NCBI GenBank assembly: GCA_964342525.1 | Contig: CAYFGQ010000002.1 | Coordinates: forward strand, 1 to 64,000 | From: G963676205 sp964342525 | GTDB lineage: Bacteria > Campylobacterota > Campylobacteria > Campylobacterales > Arcobacteraceae | DNA length: 64,000 nucleotides | Direction: 5' to 3' | Shown: piece after piece, positions 7,980 to 16,228 of the stretch | How positions within the stretch are numbered: the stretch's first letter is position 1 | Layout of the letters: each line of letters starts with the position of its first letter | Notes under the pieces: generated by a model | Seen by the model: the letters and a program-made list of their open reading frames with translations, nothing else | The model's database searches: none | Told to the model about the DNA's origin: nothing | Position numbers and translations under genes: made by a program

Positions 7980-8763
7980 TTATCCTACCTCTATGGGTAT
8001 AGATATTCATCTTTTTACCCCTAGCAAATCCAATTAAAGTGATCCCATGTTTGTGAGCTGTTTGTACACCTAAAAATGTTGGTGCAGTTCTTGAAACTAC
8101 TACAGGGATTTTATGCATCACTGCTTTTGTAACCATCTCTGAGCTAAGTCTTCCACTTACAAAAAGAACTGATTCAGATGTATCATATTTGTTTAATCTA
8201 CACTTACCCATCACCTTATCGATGGCATTGTGTCTTCCTATATCTTCAGCTGTTACTGTTGTACCACACTCTGTTAGATATATCATCGCTTTATGAACAC
8301 ATCCTGTTAATTTATAAAGTTCACTCTCTTTATAAAAGATTGATATTTCACTTAATATTTTAGTTCCATCAATTTTAAATGATGTTTGGTTAAATGGGAT
8401 CTCTACGCTACCAGCTACATTTCCAGTAACTCCCCCACCACATCCACTTACTAGTGTTTTTTCTTTATATAAGTTATCTAGTGAGTTTTCGTTGATTGTT
8501 GCAGTTATATCAACTCTAAGTCCATCTTCACTTATTTTTAATTCATCTATGTCATCCACTGAGTTTATTACATTTTCACTCATTAAAAAACCAATTGCGT
8601 GGGCATCTTGATCTTTTGGGATACACATCATTGAGATAGTTTTTTCTCCATTTAGATAAAGGTTTAACCTTGATTCATCAATAGTTACATCCTCTTCATA
8701 AAATAGCTCATTTCCTACAAGTTTATCTATATATACTTTTTTTAAATATTTTTCGTTTTCCAT
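7969..8763 (-). CDS. fdhD: Formate dehydrogenase accessory sulfurtransferase FdhD
   Basis: A 264-residue cytosolic FdhD, which transfers sulfur from a cysteine desulfurase to the bis-MGD cofactor before insertion into formate dehydrogenase. Family segments are clear: HAIGFLMSE, SGCGGGVTGN, ESELYKLTGCVHKA, AEDIGRHNAIDKV and the FVSGRLSSEMV block. The catalytic loop keeps the first cysteine (Cys108) but the second Cys of the E. coli CxxC is replaced by Gly. It is the first gene of an operon running through modE, moeA and tupABC. An AAAAGG ribosome-binding site and a palindrome lie directly upstream. Confidence 0.93.
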   Translation of the reverse strand: MENEKYLKKVYIDKLVGNELFYEEDVTIDESRLNLYLNGEKTISMMCIPKDQDAHAIGFLMSENVINSVDDIDELKISEDGLRVDITATINENSLDNLYKEKTLVSGCGGGVTGNVAGSVEIPFNQTSFKIDGTKILSEISIFYKESELYKLTGCVHKAMIYLTECGTTVTAEDIGRHNAIDKVMGKCRLNKYDTSESVLFVSGRLSSEMVTKAVMHKIPVVVSRTAPTFLGVQTAHKHGITLIGFARGKKMNIYTHRGRINEA

Positions 8764-8774
8764 TTAAAACCTTT

Positions 8775-8791
8775 TATGCTAATTTTGCATA
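8775..8791. promoter_or_regulatory. 17-bp palindrome upstream of fdhD (type 1 operator, copy A)
   Basis: TATGCTA-ATT-TTGCATA, 12 bp before the fdhD start and next to its ribosome-binding site. It shares the pattern TATGCWA-N3-TTGCAYA with 8843-8859 and 39365-39381. Candidate site for the short ModE encoded in the same operon; a bound protein here would block transcription. Confidence 0.5.
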
Positions 8792-8842
8792 TTTACTTTT
8801 ATCAAAAAATCAAAGCCTAAAACTTTGATAATCTTTTTTAAA

Positions 8843-8859
8843 TATGCAAATCTTGCACA
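8843..8859. promoter_or_regulatory. 17-bp palindrome upstream of fdhD (type 1 operator, copy B)
   Basis: TATGCAA-ATC-TTGCACA, flanked by TTTAAA and TTTGAAA. Both half-sites and flanks are almost the same as at 39365-39381, 30 kb away. It lies 68 bp beyond copy A, about six helical turns, suggesting cooperative binding upstream of the fdhD operon promoter. Confidence 0.6.
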
Positions 8860-8880
8860 TTTGAAATCCTAAAGAAAAGC

Positions 8881-8903
8881 AACTGAGGGTTAAACCCTTA
8901 GTT
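8881..8903 (-). terminator. Intrinsic terminator of the fdh structural operon
   Basis: Stem AACTGAGGGT / ACCCTTAGTT (10 bp with one G-T pair on the plus strand) and a 3-nt loop, just after the fdhC stop codon. On the minus strand it is followed by a T-rich stretch (TTGCTTTTCTTT). It separates fdhABC from the fdhD operon. Confidence 0.8.
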
Positions 8904-8911
8904 ACTTAACT

Positions 8912-9874
8912 TTAGTTTCTTAAATCTCTATCTTCTTCTAGAACATCTGGTCTTAATTGTTCTAGATATTCAACAGGAAGTTTTCCTGTAATTACTCCTG
9001 GTATATAACCTTTTACCGACACAAAATATGAATATACAGTCTCAAATGTAAAGAACGAAATTATCGCGCTTCCCATAAAGTGTATAAATAAGATGAATCT
9101 TTTAAACTGAATAGTCTCAGCGTGAGTTTGATAATCTGGGAACATCCACCAGATAATAAATCCACTTAATACTAATAATGCACCAAAAGCTACATACATG
9201 TAGTAATTGATTCTATCCATATGTTTATACATTCCTCTTAGGAATATTTTATTCCATACTTTTGAACTTTTTCTTACAAAAAACTTATGATCTTTAAAAG
9301 CAATAATAGTCATGATTGCCCATACAGGAATCCATCCTACACCCACAATTTCGTGAGTTGCTCTCATAAGTCTAGCTACTTCTCCACCACCAGTTAAGTT
9401 TCCAAATGTAATTGAAAACCCTGTGATAAATAAGTAAATCATAATCAAGATATTTAGTAAAAGTACTACTCTTTGAAATAAAGAATAAACTTGTACCTTA
9501 TCTTGGTGTCTTGTTATTTGTGCTTGTTTTCTACCCTTAGCCATAATAAACATAGTAGTAAATAAAACAAACTCAACAGCAAATACTATAGGTAGTAAAT
9601 GTTGTCTTTCTTCAAATGCTCTTACAACCTCAGGTGCAATAGCATCATAATTTTGACCAAAAAGTTGTTGCTCCATTTGCTCATAATGTGTTAATTGTTC
9701 ATAAGGAACCACATTACCAGATATATTTCCTTGTGCAATTTGTAATAAAAATTGATACACATAGTTTATATCAGCAATTGTTGCTAACCAAAAGTACCAG
9801 TACGTTAAGAGACAGAATAAAAAGCCTATTATAAAATAGGCTTTATACTCACTTAAAAAACTTTTATTTTCCAT
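8912..9874 (-). CDS. fdhC: Formate dehydrogenase cytochrome b556 (gamma) subunit FdhC
   Basis: The membrane subunit that anchors FdhAB and passes electrons from formate to menaquinone through two b hemes. About 320 residues from the chosen ATG at 9874, with hydrophobic segments near the N terminus (IIGFLFCLLTYWYFWLATI), in the centre and two near the end. Histidines in the helices (for example HEIVGVGWIPVW and FIHFMGSAIISFF) are candidate heme ligands. The open frame extends 96 nt further upstream into fdhB, but MENKSFLSEYK overlapping fdhB by 11 nt is the likely start. About 100 residues longer than E. coli FdnI, normal for Campylobacterota. Confidence 0.92.
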   Translation of the reverse strand: MENKSFLSEYKAYFIIGFLFCLLTYWYFWLATIADINYVYQFLLQIAQGNISGNVVPYEQLTHYEQMEQQLFGQNYDAIAPEVVRAFEERQHLLPIVFAVEFVLFTTMFIMAKGRKQAQITRHQDKVQVYSLFQRVVLLLNILIMIYLFITGFSITFGNLTGGGEVARLMRATHEIVGVGWIPVWAIMTIIAFKDHKFFVRKSSKVWNKIFLRGMYKHMDRINYYMYVAFGALLVLSGFIIWWMFPDYQTHAETIQFKRFILFIHFMGSAIISFFTFETVYSYFVSVKGYIPGVITGKLPVEYLEQLRPDVLEEDRDLRN

Positions 9875-10472
9875 ACGCTTTATCCCAACCATATGGTGCA
9901 GATTGAACTCCATGACCATATGATAGGACTCTTTCTCTGTAGATATCAGAGATTGACCCAGCATCACCAACTAGTAGAGCTTTTGTAGAACACATAGCAG
10001 CACAAACAGGAACTTTACCTTCGGCAATTCTGTTTTGACCATATAATTCTCGCTCACGCTCAGAGTTAGTTTCTTCAGGACCACCCGCACACATAGTACA
10101 TTTATCCATTACACCTTTTGTACCAAATGCACCATCTTTAGGGAACTGAGGAGCTCCAAATGGACAAGCGTATAAACAGTATGAACAACCGATACACTTC
10201 TCTTTATCATGTAGAACAATTCCGTCTTCTCTGATATAGAAACAATCAACAGGACAAACTTGTTCACATGGAGCATCTGTACAATGCATACAAGCAACAG
10301 ACATAGAAAACTCTTGTCCTTGCTTACCTTCATTTATAGTGATAACTTTTCTTCTAGATATCTCTACCGGTAGTTCATGAGCTTCGTCACAAGCAACTGA
10401 ACAACCATCACAGTGAATACATCTTTTTTCATCACAATAAAATTTCATTCTTGAAAAATCTGGTTTACTCAT
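9864..10472 (-). CDS. fdhB: Formate dehydrogenase iron-sulfur (beta) subunit FdhB
   Basis: A 202-residue ferredoxin-type subunit that carries electrons from FdhA to FdhC. Four cysteine groups are visible: CDEKRCIHCDGCSVAC near the N terminus, CMHCTDAPCEQVCP, CIGCSYCLYACP, and the CTMC plus late cysteine pair (VCAAMC), enough for four 4Fe-4S clusters. It has no TAT signal; in this family the beta subunit is carried across the membrane with the TAT-bearing alpha subunit. It starts 9 nt after fdhA and overlaps fdhC. Confidence 0.94.
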   Translation of the reverse strand: MSKPDFSRMKFYCDEKRCIHCDGCSVACDEAHELPVEISRRKVITINEGKQGQEFSMSVACMHCTDAPCEQVCPVDCFYIREDGIVLHDKEKCIGCSYCLYACPFGAPQFPKDGAFGTKGVMDKCTMCAGGPEETNSERERELYGQNRIAEGKVPVCAAMCSTKALLVGDAGSISDIYRERVLSYGHGVQSAPYGWDKAYGK

Positions 10473-10481
10473 TACTTACTC

Positions 10482-13313
10482 CTACACTCTTTCAATTCTA
10501 CAAAGTCCACCTTTTGTCTCAGGGATCTGTGTAACAATGTCATAACCGTAGTTAGTAACTGTATTTGCAGACTCACCTATTGCATAAGGTTTTGTTCCTT
10601 CAGGATATTTGTGAGATAGATCTACACCCTCTAACACACCAGCGAAGTGGAATGGTAAGAATACTCTATCATCAGCAACACTGTAAGAATACTTTGCTTT
10701 TACTTTAATTTTTGTACCTTGAGGTGAATGGATCCACATCATAGCACCGTCTCTAATTCCATGTCTTCCAGCAAGTTCAGGGTTGATATCACAGAACATT
10801 TCAGGAGTTAGTTTCGCAAGGTATTTAGATGCTCTATTTTCAATACCAGCACCGTTCATATTTACTAATCTTCCTGTTACAAGGTTAACTGGGAAATCTT
10901 TTGCCCAATCTTGTTCAGTTTGCTCTGATACATATTTAGTATCAACTCTATAGTGATTCTTCTTGTCTGCAAAACTTGGATACTTTTTAACTAGATCAGT
11001 TCTAGGAGAGTGTAACGGCTCTCTGTGTAATGGAATTTGATCAGCAAATGTCCATACTTTTGCTCTAGCTTTTGCATTTCCATAAGGAGCGATTCCTCTC
11101 TCCATACATTTTTCAGCAATAATATTTGATGTATCAACTTTCCAGTTTTTACCAATTCTTTTCTTCTCATCAGCAGTTAATGTGATTCCAAGAACTTCCT
11201 CAATATTATCTCTTGTAATTTCAGGATATCCATCTTTATTTGCTGAGTTCTTAGGAGCAGAACCTTTTCCAGCTAATAAATCATGCCCATCATGTTCTAA
11301 ACCAAATCTATTTCTGAATCCCATACCACCATCTTTAACAGATCTATTGATGTTATAAAGAATTGGTGATCCTGCGTGACTTTCAGTCCAACAAGGCCAA
11401 GGTAATCCATAATATTCACCAGTCATTTCTCCGTATCCTCTTAAAGATACTTGATCGAACATATGCCAGTTCTTTTGGTGTTTTTTAAGTCTTTCAGCAG
11501 TCCATCCAGTAAGACCAATAGTCTTAATGATTCTAGCAATCTCATCAGTTGCATCTTCAGGCCATTTGAAATCTTTTTTGTTTTCTTTTACTTTCATACC
11601 AGCTGTATATTGCTCATAGAAACCTAGTCTCTTAGCAAGTTCAAACATGATCTCATGGTCAGGTTTAGACTCATACATTGGCTCGATAATTTTATCTCTC
11701 CATTGTGCTGATCTGTTTGTAGCTGTAACTGAACCACTAGTTTCAAACTGAGTAGCTGCAGGTAAAATATAAACATCATCTTGTTTATCAGTAATAATTG
11801 CACCTTCATTTACGAATGGGTCAACAAATACTGCAAGCTCTAACTTATCTAGTGCTTCTTTTACTTTCTTTTGTTGTGCAATTGATGTGATACCATTTGC
11901 CATAACAAATAAAGCTTTTAGGTTTGTACCAGCATTGTGGATTTTATCTTCACCTGGTTGTCCACCAAGTACTCCAGCCCACCATCTAGCAAGTGTGAAA
12001 CCTTTTTTGTTCATCCACTCAGGAGCTTTAAATCTACCTTTTAACCATTCATAATCAACTCCCCAAGACTTAGCGAAGTATTTCCATGAACCGTTACTTA
12101 GACCATAGTATCCTGGTAATGTGTGTGAAAGACAACACATATCTGTAGCACCTTGAACATTATCGTGTCCTCTTAAGATGTTACATCCTCCACCTTCTCT
12201 ACCCATGTTTCCAAGAGATAGTTGAACGATTGGAGCCATTCTTGTATTAGATGATCCATTTGTATGTTGAGTTAGTCCCATTGCCCATACTAGTGTTCCT
12301 GGAGTATTTTGAGCATACACTTTAGTGATTTGCTCTAATAGTTCAGGTTTAATACCACAAACATCAGCAACTCTTTCAACAGGCCATTTTTTAGCCTCTT
12401 TTTTAATATCTTCGATACCATAAACTCTATCTTTGATGAAACCTTTATCTTCCCATCCATTTTTATAGATTATGTTTAACATTCCATACATAAATGGAAT
12501 ATCTGTACCTGGTCTAATACCTGCATAATAATCAGCTTTAGCAGCAGTTTTTGTAAATCTAGGATCTACAACGATTATTTGTGCATTGTTTCTTTCTTTT
12601 GCTTTTAAGAAATGTTGGAATCCAACTGGATGGTTAACCGCAGGATTTGATCCAAAAATTATGATTGCTTTAGAATTCTGGATATCACCCAGAGAATTTG
12701 TCATAGCACCATAACCCCATGTATTTGCCACACCGGCAACTGTTGAGCTATGTCAAATTCTAGCTTGGTGATCTATATTATTAGTTCCAAACATTGCAGC
12801 GAATTTTCTAAAATAATATGATTGCTCAGTATTAAATTTCGCTGATCCTAAAAACATTGTTGAATCTGGTCCATCAGTTTTTCTTAGAGACTCTAATTTG
12901 TTTGCGATATTATTTAACGCATCGTCCCAAGAAATTCTTTGCCATTTTCCACCTTTTTTAACCATTGGGTGTTTAAGTCTAACTTCTGATCTAACCATAT
13001 CGATCATATCAGAACCTTTACAACAGTGTCCACCAAGACTCACTGGGTGATCTTGTGCTACCTCTTGTCTTACCCATACACCATTTTGTACTTCTGCAAT
13101 TACACCACATCCAACTGAACAGGCTGTACAGATAGATCTAACCATTTTAGATCCTGGGAAAGGATTCTTGATCTCTTCCTCTGTCGCTTGTCTAGTTGCA
13201 TCAGTGCTAGCAAAAGATGATGTTACTCCAAATGCTGTTGCGATAGCTGACATTTTTAAAAATGATCTTCTACCTACTTTTGCATTTAGAGTTTCATATG
13301 TATTTGCTGACAT
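10482..13313 (-). CDS. fdhA: Selenocysteine-containing formate dehydrogenase catalytic subunit FdhA (UGA at 12753-12755 read as Sec)
   Basis: One 943-residue protein, although an in-frame TGA at 12753-12755 splits it. The sequence reads QARI-U-HSSTVAG, the diagnostic active-site motif of Sec formate dehydrogenases, with Sec at residue 187. A TAT signal (GRRSFLK, 14-20) exports it; Cys62, Cys65, Cys69 and Cys97 or Cys98 hold a 4Fe-4S cluster; the rest is the bis-MGD-binding molybdopterin oxidoreductase fold. It oxidises periplasmic formate to CO2. A 5-bp hairpin 13 nt after the UGA is a bacterial SECIS candidate. The neighbouring tup genes suggest tungsten may be the metal. It should be annotated as a single gene, not two. 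Confidence 0.97.
12725..12739 (-). promoter_or_regulatory. bSECIS hairpin in fdhA
   Basis: On the minus strand TTGCC-GGTGT-GGCAA forms a 5-bp stem with a 5-nt loop containing GGU, 18-22 nt past the UGA. Position and GGU-type loop fit bacterial SECIS elements bound by SelB. It is inside the coding region and encodes part of TVAGVA. Confidence 0.7.
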
Positions 13314-13335
13314 ATGCCTCTCCTAGTATTTTTTA

Positions 13336-13542
13336 TTATTTAGCTGTCTTGTAAAACTCTTCCCAAGCCGCTGTTTTCTTGTAAAGGATTTCTCTTTTTT
13401 TAGAGTTACCAATTACAACACCATTGTTACTTGTACTTTGACCAGATGAAGTACTACTTGCAGTCAGAGCAGTGGCACCTGCAACAGTACCAGCAGTTAC
13501 GATTGCCGCTTTTTTTACGAATTCTCTTCTGCCATTTTGCAT
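13336..13542 (-). CDS. Small TAT-signal protein of formate dehydrogenase operons
   Basis: A 68-residue protein starting with a twin-arginine signal (NGRREFVKKAAIVTAG...), followed by a Ser/Thr-rich linker and a short basic/aromatic tail (REILYKKTAAWEEFYKTAK). Small TAT peptides like this regularly precede fdhA in Campylobacterota; they may assist FdhA export or assembly, but no function is established. It has the strongest ribosome-binding site in the operon (AAGGAGGT, 6 nt before the ATG), so it may be made in excess. The gap to fdhA is 22 nt. Confidence 0.8.
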   Translation of the reverse strand: MQNGRREFVKKAAIVTAGTVAGATALTASSTSSGQSTSNNGVVIGNSKKREILYKKTAAWEEFYKTAK

Positions 13543-13579
13543 GACTGACCTCCTTATAGAAAAATAAGCCCCTATCTCA

Positions 13580-13622
13580 AGAGACTTTATAAAAAAGACA
13601 AAATCTTCTTTATAAAGCCTCT
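13580..13622 (-). other. Long hairpin in the fdh mRNA between the chaperone gene and the TAT peptide gene
   Basis: Arms of 19 nt (13580-13598 and 13604-13622) pair fully in the minus-strand transcript if two G-U pairs are allowed; in plus-strand RNA those two positions would be A-C mismatches. The loop is 5 nt. No U-run follows, so it is more likely a processing or stability element than a terminator. It lies between low-copy accessory genes and the structural genes. Confidence 0.6.
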
Positions 13623-13639
13623 AAAGAAAGAGATTTTAT

Positions 13640-14416
13640 TTAGATATCTGTCTCCACATCATAAGCCATATCTTTTGGCTCAACATCATCTTGTTTTGGT
13701 CCAAGTTTTTTAAGCTCTTTGTTTCTAGCACGTCTAGCTTTTTCTTCTTCAGATATCTCTTCCACATCACAAGATTCTGCTTTTTCTACCACATCTCTTG
13801 GAACTGGTTTTCCAACATCTAAGAATAATCTCTCAAATGCTACAAATGAATGAAGAACTACCATAAGCTCTTTATAAATAACTGCACTTGGGTGCTCGTA
13901 CACTTGTGCTGCAAACTCTTCAACAAAATCATTTAAGATTTGATCAAAGATACAGTGAACAGTATTTTCATAGTTTGTCTCACCATTTGCAATTAGATCT
14001 GAAAGCTCAGCCATAAGTGAGAAGATAAATGCGATTGAATCTTCATACTCATAAAACTCTTTTTCATTTCTTCTGATTTTTGTCTTTGCAACAAAGTTGA
14101 TCATCTCAGATCTTTTTTTACCAGATTCAATACCCTCATCATAAAATGAAGCTGTTTGTCTTACTTTTGGAGTTGTAGGATTATGAAACATATCATCAAA
14201 CTCTTGGCTCATAGCTGCATTTGATGTAGGATCAAGAAGTTCATACATTTTTTTAAGTGCTTCCCCAGATTCTGGATCTAGTGGATTTTGTTTTAATAAA
14301 TCTACTAAACTTCTAAGTTCTAAATAATTTTTGATATCTGAAGATAGTACGAAAAAGTTTGCAAAAAGATTGTAGTATAACGCTCTTGCTTTATTGATTG
14401 CTTGTTTATCTTGCAT
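13640..14416 (-). CDS. TorD/DmsD-family chaperone for formate dehydrogenase
   Basis: A 258-residue, all-helical cytosolic protein from the ATG at 14416, which has an AGGGAG ribosome-binding site; a longer frame to 14443 lacks one. The segments ALYYNLFANFF, MSQEFDDMFHNP and the FYDEGIESGKKR motif are typical of TorD-like chaperones (EYDxLF and ESxY-type motifs). Such proteins bind the TAT signal of the molybdoenzyme and hold it until cofactor insertion. The last 50 residues are charged and acidic. It overlaps the upstream ferredoxin gene by 11 nt. Confidence 0.85.
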   Translation of the reverse strand: MQDKQAINKARALYYNLFANFFVLSSDIKNYLELRSLVDLLKQNPLDPESGEALKKMYELLDPTSNAAMSQEFDDMFHNPTTPKVRQTASFYDEGIESGKKRSEMINFVAKTKIRRNEKEFYEYEDSIAFIFSLMAELSDLIANGETNYENTVHCIFDQILNDFVEEFAAQVYEHPSAVIYKELMVVLHSFVAFERLFLDVGKPVPRDVVEKAESCDVEEISEEEKARRARNKELKKLGPKQDDVEPKDMAYDVETDI

Positions 14417-16103
14417 ATTGTGCTCCCTTTTGGCTTTGGTCATAGTAGTTCTGCATCATGATTTTTGGTTTACAATCTGCACAACAATATAGGCTTCTCT
14501 CTTTTACTGGATCAGCAGCAAACATAGGTGCCATCATAGCTGCGATCTTCTCAACTGCTTTTGTTGTAGCAAACTCTTTACCACACTCAACACAAGCAAA
14601 TAGTGAATCTTGAGCTAAAACATTTTCATTAAACCAAGTTGGTTTAAGCTCGATGATATCCCTTTCAATTGTGATACAATCAGCCTCAGGACATGAAGCT
14701 TCACAATATCCACATGAAGTACAAATACTTGGATTAAGTCTTAGGGTATGATCACTCTCTTCAGCTTGAAGAGCACCCACGTTACAGGCTCCCACACATG
14801 AAAGACATAAAGTACACTTATCTTCATTTACCATAACTTTTCCATAGTGGATATGTTCACCAGTTTGAACAACTCCAAGATCATCTTCACCTACTAGGTG
14901 TTCAAGTCTTACTGAGAAAATCTCTCTTTTATTGAAATCTGCTTGTCCAAAGTTATAGTATGAATTTTCTACAAATGAAACCTCTTCAAGAGCAGCTTTT
15001 AACTCCTCTTCATTCATAGCGATGATCACACAATCTTTTCCATATTTCTTTTGGTAGATATCATTTAAGATTCTTACAGCATCACCAGTACCTTTTGAGA
15101 TAAAGTCGCTATAAAAAATGATTTGTGATCCTGAGATTTGAGCTAAAGTAAGAAGAGTAGCTTCATGTAAGAATTTTTCACCCTCTATAGTAAATGGTAA
15201 AACATCCTCTTTAAGATCAATATTTAAATCTTTCATATCCATTTTTGCAGGGATAATTAATGGATGAGTATTTTTATACTGAGTACTTACTTCATAAAGT
15301 GAGTCTCTATCTGTTGGTGCATAATCAACCGCACCACTTGGACATACGGAGATACATCCACCACAACCATGACAATCAACTTGTGAGAAAGTAAGGTGTT
15401 TAGTAGCATCATCTTTTACAATTGCTTGAGATGGACAAACCTCTTCACACTTAGCACAGATTTCTTCTCTTCTTTCATGATATTGACAAATGTTACTATC
15501 ATATGAAACAAATTTTCTGTAGTTATATGAAGTGATATTTGCTCTTAGTTGTTCAACAACCTCTTCGATTGAAGTCTCACATGGATCATAGATACCAGCT
15601 CTTGCGTAAGTTTTATCTTTACTAGCATGGCACCAAACGATTTGGTTTACTTGCACACACATCTCATTTTGATCTGGTTTTAAAGTGATCTTAAAATCAC
15701 CAATAGTTCCATCTATATTAAGTAGACCCTCTTCATTTATAAAAAATAGATCAAACTCTTTTTTCTTGATATGTTGAGCAAACTCTCTTGTTTTTTCCAT
15801 ATCTGCAATCACGAGAACTCTATTTTCTATATTTACAGAATTATCTATATCTTTTGCATTGTCAAATTTTAGTGCAGAGATCTCATATAGTTTTTTTACA
15901 TTTGTGATCATTTTAAACATAGGATCTTTTGAATTTTTAATGTAAAAGTCAATTTCATCTGCTACAACTTCACTATCAGCCTCATTTGTATTGGAGATTA
16001 AGAAGTTAGCATTTGCTAAATCTTCCTTATTTGATGTAACTAGAATAGACTCATCAATAGGGAATTCCAAAGCCTTTGGACTATAGTATATAAATTCTTG
16101 CAT
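14406..16103 (-). CDS. 4Fe-4S ferredoxin-like protein heading the formate dehydrogenase operon
   Basis: A 565-residue protein with at least four 4Fe-4S motifs: a CAKCEEVCP site after residue 215, CHGCGGCISVCP, CTLCLSCVGACN and CTSCGYCEASCP, then Cys pairs near the C terminus (CVECGK, CCADCK) that resemble a zinc or rubredoxin site. It has no signal peptide or TM segment, so it acts in the cytosol. Proteins of this layout stand first in fdh operons of Campylobacterota. A role in electron supply to enzyme assembly or to another acceptor is possible. AAGGAAAA precedes the ATG, and an 18-bp palindrome lies just upstream of that. Confidence 0.85.
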   Translation of the reverse strand: MQEFIYYSPKALEFPIDESILVTSNKEDLANANFLISNTNEADSEVVADEIDFYIKNSKDPMFKMITNVKKLYEISALKFDNAKDIDNSVNIENRVLVIADMEKTREFAQHIKKKEFDLFFINEEGLLNIDGTIGDFKITLKPDQNEMCVQVNQIVWCHASKDKTYARAGIYDPCETSIEEVVEQLRANITSYNYRKFVSYDSNICQYHERREEICAKCEEVCPSQAIVKDDATKHLTFSQVDCHGCGGCISVCPSGAVDYAPTDRDSLYEVSTQYKNTHPLIIPAKMDMKDLNIDLKEDVLPFTIEGEKFLHEATLLTLAQISGSQIIFYSDFISKGTGDAVRILNDIYQKKYGKDCVIIAMNEEELKAALEEVSFVENSYYNFGQADFNKREIFSVRLEHLVGEDDLGVVQTGEHIHYGKVMVNEDKCTLCLSCVGACNVGALQAEESDHTLRLNPSICTSCGYCEASCPEADCITIERDIIELKPTWFNENVLAQDSLFACVECGKEFATTKAVEKIAAMMAPMFAADPVKERSLYCCADCKPKIMMQNYYDQSQKGAQYAR

Positions 16104-16118
16104 CTATATTTTCCTTAT

Positions 16119-16136
16119 GGTAAAAAATATTTTACC
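16119..16136. promoter_or_regulatory. 18-bp operator, type 2, copy 1 (fdh operon side)
   Basis: GGTAAAA-AATA-TTTTACC, a perfect 7-4-7 palindrome flanked by TTAT and TAAT, 16 bp upstream of the first fdh gene. The same element recurs at 16174, 39329, 45289 and 52209. If the fdh transcript starts near 16140 (a TATAAG box lies at 16147-16152 on the minus strand), this copy is just downstream of the start. Confidence 0.65.
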
Positions 16137-16173
16137 TAATTCTATTCTTATAATTCTTTCTTATAACTTAAAT

Positions 16174-16191
16174 GGTAAGAAAAATGTAACC
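16174..16191. promoter_or_regulatory. 18-bp operator, type 2, copy 2 (between the fdh operon and the two-component genes)
   Basis: GGTAAGA-AAAA-TGTAACC, an imperfect copy sharing the flanks ATGG and ACCTAAT with copy 1. It replaces the -35 region of the probable fdh promoter and lies just upstream of the -35 of the divergent sensor operon, a usual position for an activator that serves both directions. Confidence 0.6.
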
Positions 16192-16195
16192 TAAT

Positions 16196-16223
16196 TTGTT
16201 TATTTGTCCCAATTTGATATAAT
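16196..16223 (+). promoter_or_regulatory. Promoter of the binding-protein / kinase / regulator operon, probably leaderless
   Basis: TTGTTT at 16196-16201, a 16-nt spacer and an extended -10 TGATATAAT ending at 16223. The start codon is at 16229, where transcription would be expected to begin, and no ribosome-binding site is present. This suggests a leaderless mRNA. Confidence 0.55.
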
Positions 16224-16228
16224 TTTTT

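Noticed and set aside
10109..10333. Open frames inside fdhB, fdhA and other genes on either strand
   Set aside because: They lie fully within strongly supported genes, lack ribosome-binding sites and have the skewed composition of shadow frames.
12731..12753. fdhA as two separate genes or a pseudogene with a premature stop
   Set aside because: The stop is TGA in the conserved Sec position, the motif continues in frame on both sides, and selA, selB, selC and selD are all present.
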